Assembly: GCF_042680605.1 (NCBI RefSeq)
Contig: NZ_JBHUEE010000013.1
Span: 1 to 64,000 of the forward strand
Source of the DNA: Allobogoriella deserti
GTDB lineage: Bacteria > Actinomycetota > Actinomycetes > Actinomycetales > Actinomycetaceae
Direction: 5' to 3'
DNA: 64,000 nucleotides
The notes under the pieces were generated by a model. That model made no database searches. It worked only from the letters and a program-made list of their open reading frames with translations, and was not told the DNA's origin. Shown piece after piece: positions 58,330-64,000 of the stretch; position 1 is the first letter of the stretch; each line of letters begins with the position of its first letter. The position numbers and the translations under genes were made by a program.

Positions 58330-58956
58330 TCACTGCTGGTTCTCGTCGGTGCCGGCACCGCCAGGCACGGACGCCGCGTGCTCGACGACGCGGTCGATGA
58401 AGCCGTACTCCAGGGCCTCAGGCGCGGTGAACCAACGGTCGCGGTCAGCGTCGCGGTTGATCTGCTCCACCGTCTTGCCGGTCTGCTCGGCCGTCAGCTC
58501 GGCGAGCGTGCGCTTCATGTGCAGGATCAGCTCGGCGTTGATCCGGATGTCGGTCGCGGTGCCGGCGATCCCGCCGGAGGGCTGGTGCATCATCACCCGG
58601 GCGTGCGGGGTGGCGTACCGCTTGCCCTTCGCCCCGGAGGAGAGCAGGAACTGCCCCATGGAGGCGGCCATCCCCATCGCGACGGTGGCGACGTCGGGCT
58701 GGACGAACTGCATGGTGTCGTAGATCGCCATGCCGGCGGTGATGGAGCCACCCGGGGAGTTGATGTAGAGGAAGATGTCCTTGTCCGGGTCCTCCGCGGC
58801 CAGCAGCATCATCTGGGCGCAGATGGCGTTGGCGTTGTCGTCACGCACCTCGGAACCGAGCCAGATGATCCGCTCGCGCAGCAGCCGGTTGTAGATGTTG
58901 TCGTTCAGGGTCATGCCGGCGGAGTCGCTCCTCGCCTGCGGCATCCGATCGCTCAC
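58330..58956 (-). CDS. clpP1: ATP-dependent Clp protease proteolytic subunit ClpP1
   Basis: A 208-aa ClpP of normal length. The catalytic Ser is in GMAASMGQFLLSSGA (around residue 98), the His in MMHQPSGGIAG and Asp in the DADRDRW segment. GTG 58956 has GGAG 6 bases upstream; ATG for MTLNDNIYNR is an alternative. It is the first gene of the clpP1-clpP2 operon, with a ClgR-like box 117 bases upstream and a candidate -10 (TAGTGT) about 70 bases upstream. Confidence 0.96.
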   Translation of the reverse strand: MSDRMPQARSDSAGMTLNDNIYNRLLRERIIWLGSEVRDDNANAICAQMMLLAAEDPDKDIFLYINSPGGSITAGMAIYDTMQFVQPDVATVAMGMAASMGQFLLSSGAKGKRYATPHARVMMHQPSGGIAGTATDIRINAELILHMKRTLAELTAEQTGKTVEQINRDADRDRWFTAPEALEYGFIDRVVEHAASVPGGAGTDENQQ

Positions 58957-59279
58957 GTGCTGCTCCTTCTCGTGCCGGGCCGGACAAGCCTCGGCGTCTG
59001 GGCCGGTTGATCGTGCGTCCTGCCGACACTAACGCCGCGCCTGCCGCGACCTTTCCCGGAAGGTGGCCTTTTCGCTCACGGCGCACGACGGCGATGGGCG
59101 CCCACGGTGCCGCCGGAATGGGCGAATGCCACCGGCACGTGTGCCGCTACGGGCCACCGCGTCCAGCGGTCCGGTGGCCCGCCGGAGAGTCGGCAAGGGC
59201 CCGGCACCTACCGGTACCGGGCCCTTACTTGAGGTGCGACGCGAACGACCTACGCCGTCTCGTCCTACTTGGTCTCGGC
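58957..59279 (-). promoter_or_regulatory. clpP1 control region with ClgR-like box and -10
   Basis: This 323-base stretch has no gene. CGCTCACGGCG at 59073-59083 matches CGCYNANRGCG, the core of the ClgR operator known from actinobacterial clp promoters, with a T-rich left flank (TTTT). On the minus strand TAGTGT (59026-59031) is a candidate -10, giving a start near 59019 and placing the ClgR box about 55-65 bases upstream, suited to activation. The tig terminator (59195-59226) lies in the upper part. Nothing else is recognisable. Confidence 0.55.
59195..59226 (-). terminator. Terminator hairpin after tig
   Basis: AAGGGCCCGG (59195-59204) and CCGGGCCCTT (59217-59226) form a perfect 10-bp stem with a 12-nt loop containing a TACCGGTA palindrome. 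It lies 54 bases after the tig stop on the minus strand, and short A/T flanks are present. Confidence 0.7.
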
Positions 59280-60791
59280 CTACTTCGTCTCGTCCGTCTG
59301 CTCGGCGGTAGCCTCCGGAGCCTCGCCCGATTCGGCGGCCTCGTCGGAGCTGTCCGCGGAGTCAGCGCTGTCCGGGCTGTCCCCCGACTCCGGGCTGTCC
59401 CCCGACTCGGGGCTCCCCCCCGACTCGGGGCTCTCCGCCCCCTCCGCCGCGTCGGTGTTCTCAGCCGCACCAGCGGCCTGGGCTGCCTCTTCCTGGGCCT
59501 GGGCGTCCTCCTCGTCCGAGCCGATGTACTCGGTCAGGTCGAGGGTGTTGCCGTCGCTGTCGGTGACGGTGGCCCGGCGCAGCGCCACGGCGAGCGCCTT
59601 GTTCCGGGCGATCTCGCCCATGAACGCCTGGATCTGGCCGGTCTGGGAGGCAGCCTGGATGAACTGGTTCGGCTCCATGCCGTACTGCTGGGCGCTCTGC
59701 ACCAGGTACTCGAGGAGTTCGTTCTGGCCGACCTGAACCTCGAGCTTCTCGGCGAGCGTGTCGAGCAGGATCTGGTCCCGCACCAGACCGGCGACCTCCT
59801 CGCGCACCTCCTCACCGTGCGGATCACCCGGCTCCTTGCCCTCTGCCTCGAGGTGCCGGTTGATCTCGGACTCGATGACCCCGGCCGGTGCCGGGACGTC
59901 GATCTCGCTGCGCAGCTTCTCCAGCAGGGCGTCGCGGGCCTGGACGGCCTGCTCGCCACCCTTGTCCGCAGCCACCTGCCCGCGCAGGTCCTCGCGCAGC
60001 TCCTCGACGGTGTCGAACTCGGAGGCCATCTGGGCGAAGTCGTCGTCCGCCTCGGGCAGGTCCCGCTCCTTGACGGCACTCGGAGTCACCGTCACCACGG
60101 CCTCCTCCCCGGCGTGGTCACCGCCGACCAGCGTCGAGGTGAAGGTCGTCGTCTCACCGGCGGTCAGACCGGTCAGGGCCTCGTCCAAGCCGTCGAGCAT
60201 GGTGCCGGCACCGACCTGGTAGGAGATCCCGGAGACGGAGTCGACCTCCTCGTCCCCGACCTTGGCGGACAGGTCGATGGTGACGAAGTCCCCCTCCTGG
60301 GCGGCTCGCTCGACACCGACGAGGCTGCCGAACCGCTCCCGCAGCTCGTCCAGCTTGGCGTCGACGTCGGCGTCGGTGACCTCCGCCGACTCGACGGCCA
60401 GCGTGATCGCGGACAGGTCGGGGATCTCGAGCTCGGGACGGACATCGACCTCGGCCTCGAAGACGAGCTGGCCGCCGGCGGCACCGGTCAGGTTCGGAAC
60501 CTCGGTGACGTTGATGCTGGGCTGGCCCATCGGCCGCACCTCGGACTCGGTGATCGCCTGGCTGTACAGGCCCGGCACGGCGTCGTTGACGGCGTGCTCG
60601 ATGATGGCAGCACGGCCGACACGCTGCTCGAGGACCCGGGGCGGGACCTTGCCCTTGCGGAAGCCCGGGACGTTGACCTGCTCGCCGATGTGGGCATAGG
60701 CGTGGTCGAGGTTCGGCTTGAGCTCGTCGTACCCCACCTCCACGGTCAGTTTGACGCGGGTCGGTTCGAGGTTCTCGACGGCGCTCTTCAC
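59280..60791 (-). CDS. tig: Trigger factor
   Basis: A 503-aa ribosome-bound chaperone with peptidyl-prolyl isomerase activity. The N-terminal ribosome-binding motif region is PGFRKGKVP (around residue 44, the GFRxGxxP signature). The FKBP-type domain spans about 155-240 and the C-terminal domain ends near residue 430. The last 70 residues are an Asp/Glu/Ser-rich tail with SPESGD-like repeats, longer than in many homologues. GTG 60791 has GGAG 8 bases upstream. TAGGAT (60855-60860 on the plus map) is a plausible -10. Confidence 0.95.
   Translation of the reverse strand: MKSAVENLEPTRVKLTVEVGYDELKPNLDHAYAHIGEQVNVPGFRKGKVPPRVLEQRVGRAAIIEHAVNDAVPGLYSQAITESEVRPMGQPSINVTEVPNLTGAAGGQLVFEAEVDVRPELEIPDLSAITLAVESAEVTDADVDAKLDELRERFGSLVGVERAAQEGDFVTIDLSAKVGDEEVDSVSGISYQVGAGTMLDGLDEALTGLTAGETTTFTSTLVGGDHAGEEAVVTVTPSAVKERDLPEADDDFAQMASEFDTVEELREDLRGQVAADKGGEQAVQARDALLEKLRSEIDVPAPAGVIESEINRHLEAEGKEPGDPHGEEVREEVAGLVRDQILLDTLAEKLEVQVGQNELLEYLVQSAQQYGMEPNQFIQAASQTGQIQAFMGEIARNKALAVALRRATVTDSDGNTLDLTEYIGSDEEDAQAQEEAAQAAGAAENTDAAEGAESPESGGSPESGDSPESGDSPDSADSADSSDEAAESGEAPEATAEQTDETK
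59371..59434 (-). repeat. Imperfect 18-bp tandem repeats in tig
   Basis: Three to four copies of an 18-bp unit encode SPESGD/SPESGG/SPDSAD in the trigger-factor tail. The DNA-level similarity (CCCCGACTC blocks) suggests repeat expansion by slippage, and copy number may vary between strains. Confidence 0.7.
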
Positions 60792-60854
60792 AGTGTGCTC
60801 TCCATGACGTTCACGGTGGGGCGCGGCCAGGACTCGGCGCGCACAGACCGATCA

Positions 60855-60860
60855 ATCCTA
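60855..60860 (-). promoter_or_regulatory. Candidate -10 element of tig
   Basis: On the minus strand TAGGAT lies about 64 bases before GTG 60791, with TGCTCG 17 nt upstream as a weak -35. It matches the TANNNT -10 consensus. Confidence 0.4.
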
Positions 60861-60917
60861 GGGCACATCGTCCGGCGCGAGCACACCGGAGCCGCCGCAC
60901 AGGAGCGGCGATCTTCC

Positions 60918-61949
60918 TCACGTCGGCACCGACGCCCTGCCGCCCGCTCCTCCGGTCGAGGCGCGGACCGAGATCTGGAACGCGGCGTCGACCCGCCGAG
61001 GAGCTCCGGCCGCGCCGGTGATCCGGGCCTCGAGCAGGTCGACGGCGCTGCGCGCGATGTCGTCCCGGCCGAAGTGCACCGAGGTGAGTGTCGGCGCCGA
61101 GTACTGCGCCTCCTCGATGTCGTCGAACCCGATGATCGCGACGTCCTCGGGCACGCGCAGGCCCCGCGTCTGCAACTCGTGCATGGCCCCGATGGCGAGG
61201 GTGTCGTTGAGGCCGAACACGGCGTCCGGCACCGCCCCGGCGTCCAGGATCTGCGCGAGGGCCTGTGCACCGGCGGCGCGGCCCCAGGGCCCGGCCGTTC
61301 CGTACAGAGCGGGGTCGAGCGCGATCCCGGCCTCCCGCAGCGCCTGTTCGTAACCCGTGACGCGCAGCGCCGCAGAGCCGACCTTCTCCCCGGGGTGGAC
61401 CCCGACCACGGCAATCCGCCGGCGCCCGACGGAGAGCAGGTGCTCGGTGGCCGCCTTCGCGGCCTCGGTGTTGCGCATCGTCACGTGATCGACCCGGTCG
61501 GAGAAGACCCGCTCGCCGAGCAGGACCAGCGGCGGCCGCGTCGGCAGCAGGTGCTCGTCCTCGGGTCCGAGCGCGAGCGGCGAGAAGATCAGACCGTCGG
61601 TCACCGTCCGCCGCGACCCGTGCAGGGCGTCCATCTCCCGTCCGCGGTCGTCACCGGTCTGCTCGATGACCACGACAAGGCCCCGCTCCTCCGCCGCGGC
61701 GATGACCGACTCAGCGAGCTCGGCGAAGTACGGCAGGGAGAGCATGGGCAGGGCCAGTCCGATCAGGCCTGTCCGTCCCCGCCGCAGGTTCCGCGCCGAG
61801 GCGTTGAGCTGGTACCCAAGCTCGGCGATCGCCGACATCACCCGCTCGCGGGTCTCCGGGCGCACGTAGGGGTAGTCGTTGACGACGTTGGAGACGGTCT
61901 TGACCGAGACCCCGGCCAGCGTGGCGACGTCCTGCATGGTTGCGGCCAC
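60918..61949 (-). CDS. LacI-family transcriptional regulator
   Basis: A 343-aa regulator. The N-terminal helix-turn-helix is MQDVATLAGVSVKTVSNVVN (residues 5-24), with the hinge helix LNASARNLRRGRTG near residue 50. The C-terminal periplasmic-binding-like domain covers about 60-330, with FGLNDTLAIGAMHEL and IIGFDDIEEAQYSAPTLTSV. The start is GTG 61949, with GGAG about 8-10 bases upstream; ATG 61937 is an alternative. It lies after the GH51 gene on the same strand, so its likely role is sugar-responsive control of the arabinoside genes. Confidence 0.9.
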   Translation of the reverse strand: MAATMQDVATLAGVSVKTVSNVVNDYPYVRPETRERVMSAIAELGYQLNASARNLRRGRTGLIGLALPMLSLPYFAELAESVIAAAEERGLVVVIEQTGDDRGREMDALHGSRRTVTDGLIFSPLALGPEDEHLLPTRPPLVLLGERVFSDRVDHVTMRNTEAAKAATEHLLSVGRRRIAVVGVHPGEKVGSAALRVTGYEQALREAGIALDPALYGTAGPWGRAAGAQALAQILDAGAVPDAVFGLNDTLAIGAMHELQTRGLRVPEDVAIIGFDDIEEAQYSAPTLTSVHFGRDDIARSAVDLLEARITGAAGAPRRVDAAFQISVRASTGGAGGRASVPT

Positions 61950-62028
61950 CGTCGCTCACTCCTCTCCGGGGCCGCCGGCCGTGCCCGGGTGCTCCGCGTC
62001 CCCGTCCCAGAGCCCCCGGGCGATCCTC

Positions 62029-63531
62029 TCAGGATCCCAGGCGGATCATGCTCCAGGACACCGGCGGCAGCTCGACGCTCAGCCGGGCGTCGTCGAGACC
62101 TGCCGAGGTGTTCGGCCGCGGCAGCACCGAGGTCGAGTCCGCGGCGGTCGCCTGCCAGGTGTGATCCGGGTTGGCCAGCGTCACGGCCTCGTGTACCCGG
62201 CTCACGCCCAGCGACCGCACGTCGAGACTCAGCCCGACCGGCTCGGTGACCGAGCGGTTGACGACGAACACCACGGCGCCGTCGTCGTCCCGGGTGGCGA
62301 CCAGGTCGATCGCGGACACCTCGCCGAACTGGGCCGTCTCGACGGTGGGCGCCGCCACCGCCGGGCGCAGCACCTCGCCGGCTGCGTGCCGGGCGGTGAG
62401 GGCGAACGGGTGGAAGGTGGTCTGGCGCCAAGCCGGTCCGCGGTCCTCCGTCATGATCGGCGCGATGACGTTGACGAGCTGAGCCAGGCTCGCCGCGTGC
62501 ACGCGGTCGGTGTGCCGCAGCAGGGAGATGAGCAGGTTGCCCACCACGACGGCGTCGGCGACGTTGTACCGGTCCTCGAGCAGTACCGGGGCCACCGGCC
62601 AGTCGTCGCCCGACGGCGGACGAGACTCGGCGCGCTTCTGGTACCAGACGTTCCACTCGTCGAACGAGATGTGCACCCGCTTGGACTGCTTGCGTGCCGC
62701 CCGGACGTAGTCCGCGGTCGCGGCGACCGAGTCGATGAAGTAGTCCATGTCCGTGGCGCTGGCGAGGAAGCTGGCGAGGTCGCCGTCGTCCTCGTAGTAG
62801 TAGGCGTGCGCGCTGATGTGGTCGACGTGCTCGTACGCCTCGCGCAGCACGGTGGCCTCCCACTCGCCGAACGTCGGCATCCGCGAGTTGGATGACCCGC
62901 ACGCCACGAGCTCGAGATCCGGGTCGATCATGCGCATGGCACGGGCGGTCTCGGCCGCCAGGCGCCCGTACTCCTCCGCCGTCTTGTGCCCGATCTGCCA
63001 CGGGCCGTCCATCTCGTTGCCCAGGCACCACATGCGCACCCGGTACGGGTCCGGTGCCCCGTTGGCCCGGCGCATGTCAGCGAAATGCGACCCGCCGGGC
63101 ACGTTGCAGTACTCGAGGAGATCGAGAGCCTCCTGGACGCCCCGCGTGCCGAGATTGACCGCCATCATCGGCTCCACGCCGGCCTTGGCCGTCCACCGCA
63201 TGAACTCGTCGACACCGAAGGTGTTCGGGTCCGTGGAGTGCCAGGCCAGGTCCAGTCGTGCCGGCCGCCGGTCCACCGGCCCGACGCCGTCCTCCCAGCG
63301 GTACCCGGAGACGAAGTTGCCACCCGGGTAACGCACCGTGGTGGTGCCGAGCTCCCGCACCAGCTCGAGCACGTCGGTGCGCAGTCCGTCCTCGTCCGCC
63401 TGGGGGTGGTCCGGCTCGAAGATGCCGTGGTAGACGCACCGGCCGAGGTGTTCGACGAACGTGCCGAACGTCCGGGGCCGGACCGGACCGACCACGAACG
63501 CGCGGTCGAGGACGGCGGAGGCAGTGAGCAT
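62029..63531 (-). CDS. GH51 alpha-L-arabinofuranosidase
   Basis: A 500-aa intracellular GH51 enzyme of normal length. The acid/base Glu is in CLGNEMDGPWQIG (around residue 174) and the nucleophile Glu in SFDEWNVWY (around residue 293). It removes arabinofuranosyl groups from arabinoxylan or arabinan oligosaccharides. ATG 63531 has AGGAGA 4-5 bases upstream. There is no signal peptide, so it acts on imported oligosaccharides, matching the ABC permease gene 77 bases upstream on the same strand and the LacI gene after it. Confidence 0.92.
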   Translation of the reverse strand: MLTASAVLDRAFVVGPVRPRTFGTFVEHLGRCVYHGIFEPDHPQADEDGLRTDVLELVRELGTTTVRYPGGNFVSGYRWEDGVGPVDRRPARLDLAWHSTDPNTFGVDEFMRWTAKAGVEPMMAVNLGTRGVQEALDLLEYCNVPGGSHFADMRRANGAPDPYRVRMWCLGNEMDGPWQIGHKTAEEYGRLAAETARAMRMIDPDLELVACGSSNSRMPTFGEWEATVLREAYEHVDHISAHAYYYEDDGDLASFLASATDMDYFIDSVAATADYVRAARKQSKRVHISFDEWNVWYQKRAESRPPSGDDWPVAPVLLEDRYNVADAVVVGNLLISLLRHTDRVHAASLAQLVNVIAPIMTEDRGPAWRQTTFHPFALTARHAAGEVLRPAVAAPTVETAQFGEVSAIDLVATRDDDGAVVFVVNRSVTEPVGLSLDVRSLGVSRVHEAVTLANPDHTWQATAADSTSVLPRPNTSAGLDDARLSVELPPVSWSMIRLGS

Positions 63532-63540
63532 GGTTCTCCT

Positions 63541-63590
63541 TGCTGGTTGCGTGCTGGTTGCGTGCTGGCTGCTGGTTGGGTGGCTGGTGC
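63541..63590. repeat. Short direct repeats of TGCTGGTTGCG
   Basis: Two perfect 11-bp copies (63541-63551, 63552-63562) are followed by degenerate ones (TGCTGGC, TGCTGGTTGGG, TGGCTGGTG) between the ABC permease and GH51 genes. No function is assigned. Confidence 0.6.
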
Positions 63591-63608
63591 TCGTGGACGG
63601 TGTCCGGA

Positions 63609-64000
63609 TCAGGTGCCGGTGATGCCCGACGTCGCGATGCCCTTGATGATCTGCCGCTGGAAGAAGAGGAAGGCGAGGATCAGCGGCAGGGCACCGAGCA
63701 CGTTCTGCGCCATGATCTGCGCGTACTGGATGCCGTAGAAGCTGAGCACGGTCTGCAGACCGACGGGCAGGGTCATGATGTTCGCGTCGTTGATGGCGAT
63801 GAACGGCCACAGGAAGTTGTTCCACGCCTGGATGAACACGAAGATCGAGACCGCTCCGAGGATGGGCCGCGAGAGCGGCAGCACGATCTGCAGGAAGATT
63901 CGCATCCGGCTGGCGCCGTCGATCATCGCCGCCTCCTCGAGCTCGTGCGGGATGGCGTCGAAGAACCGCTTGAGGATGAACACCATCGGCGCCGCGACCA
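63609..64000 (-). CDS. Carbohydrate ABC transporter permease, MalG type (3' end only)
   Basis: The gene runs off the right end of the window, so only about 130 C-terminal residues are seen. They include the EAA loop EEAAMIDGASRMRIFLQIVLP (contact site for the ATPase) and two to three transmembrane segments (for example AVSIFVFIQAWNNFLWPFIA). The protein ends GIATSGITGT. MalG-type permeases import sugars across the inner membrane. The adjacent GH51 enzyme and LacI regulator suggest arabinoside uptake. The N-terminus and partner subunits lie outside the window. Confidence 0.88.
   Translation of the reverse strand, partial: VAAPMVFILKRFFDAIPHELEEAAMIDGASRMRIFLQIVLPLSRPILGAVSIFVFIQAWNNFLWPFIAINDANIMTLPVGLQTVLSFYGIQYAQIMAQNVLGALPLILAFLFFQRQIIKGIATSGITGT

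Noticed and set aside
56102..58723. Long plus-strand open frame opposite clpX and clpP
   Set aside because: It is the shadow of strongly conserved minus-strand genes in high-GC DNA; the translation has no recognisable domain and the real genes have start signals and family motifs.
59007..62249. Very long plus-strand open frame opposite tig and the LacI gene
   Set aside because: It crosses the tig terminator and opposes two conserved genes; its composition (Arg/Gly/Leu-rich) is typical of an antisense frame.

Overview
The window is high-GC DNA from an actinobacterium, most likely a member of the Micrococcales. The support is the F420-0 ABC transporter/cofE cassette (a lineage-restricted actinobacterial module), GlnR-like and ClgR-like boxes, a uroporphyrinogen-III synthase fused to a winged helix, an Rv2629-type ribosome factor, and several genes with a TANNNT -10 hexamer exactly 7 nt before the start codon, as in leaderless mRNAs. 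The genus is not determinable from sequence alone. No tRNA, rRNA or CRISPR array was seen.

Layout. 1-3138: the last codons of an IS110-like transposase, a short-chain dehydrogenase, proC, and an exported endonuclease/exonuclease/phosphatase-fold protein. 3343-8188: a coenzyme F420 island. A three-gene importer (lipoprotein, permease with an apparent CTG start, ATPase) converges on cofE and an F420-dependent oxidoreductase of the glucose-6-phosphate dehydrogenase family. This fits uptake of F420-0 followed by polyglutamylation. 8279-15532: cupin, GH4 glycosidase, PfkB kinase, YqeB-like membrane protein, TetR regulator with a palindromic operator, and valS. 15628-18143: an LPXTG wall protein and a DUF4012 protein.

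18229-23672: a compact module of an ECF-like sigma factor, a 165-aa partner, an intracellular subtilase (intact Asp-His-Ser) with three NPFTVS repeats, and a TPR-CHAT protein with an intact His-Cys dyad. This is the best candidate in the window for an under-described system, possibly a two-protease stress or defence pathway with its own sigma factor.

23661-42454: a surface polysaccharide locus. Thirteen plus-strand genes overlap at every junction: amino-sugar synthesis (oxidoreductase, epimerase, two aminotransferases, PglD-like acyltransferase), glycosyltransferases, flippase, two Wzz-like proteins, polymerase and a DUF6492 protein. It is flanked by minus-strand genes for a WbpD-like acetyltransferase, a double GT2 enzyme, a WecB/TagA/CpsF transferase and the initiating phosphoglycosyl transferase.

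42566-54780: a small YciI-like gene, chorismate mutase, then a nitrate/nitrite assimilation and siroheme cluster (cbiX-like, nirD, nirB, cobA, hemD, narK, nitrate reductase and its flavoprotein). GlnR-like boxes of the same architecture precede nirB and narK. 54815-60791: an Rv2629/Balon-type ribosome factor, clpX, clpP2, clpP1 (ClgR-like box upstream) and tig, with clear hairpins. 60918-64000: a LacI regulator, a GH51 arabinofuranosidase and the end of a sugar ABC permease gene, a probable arabinoside-utilisation locus continuing past the window.
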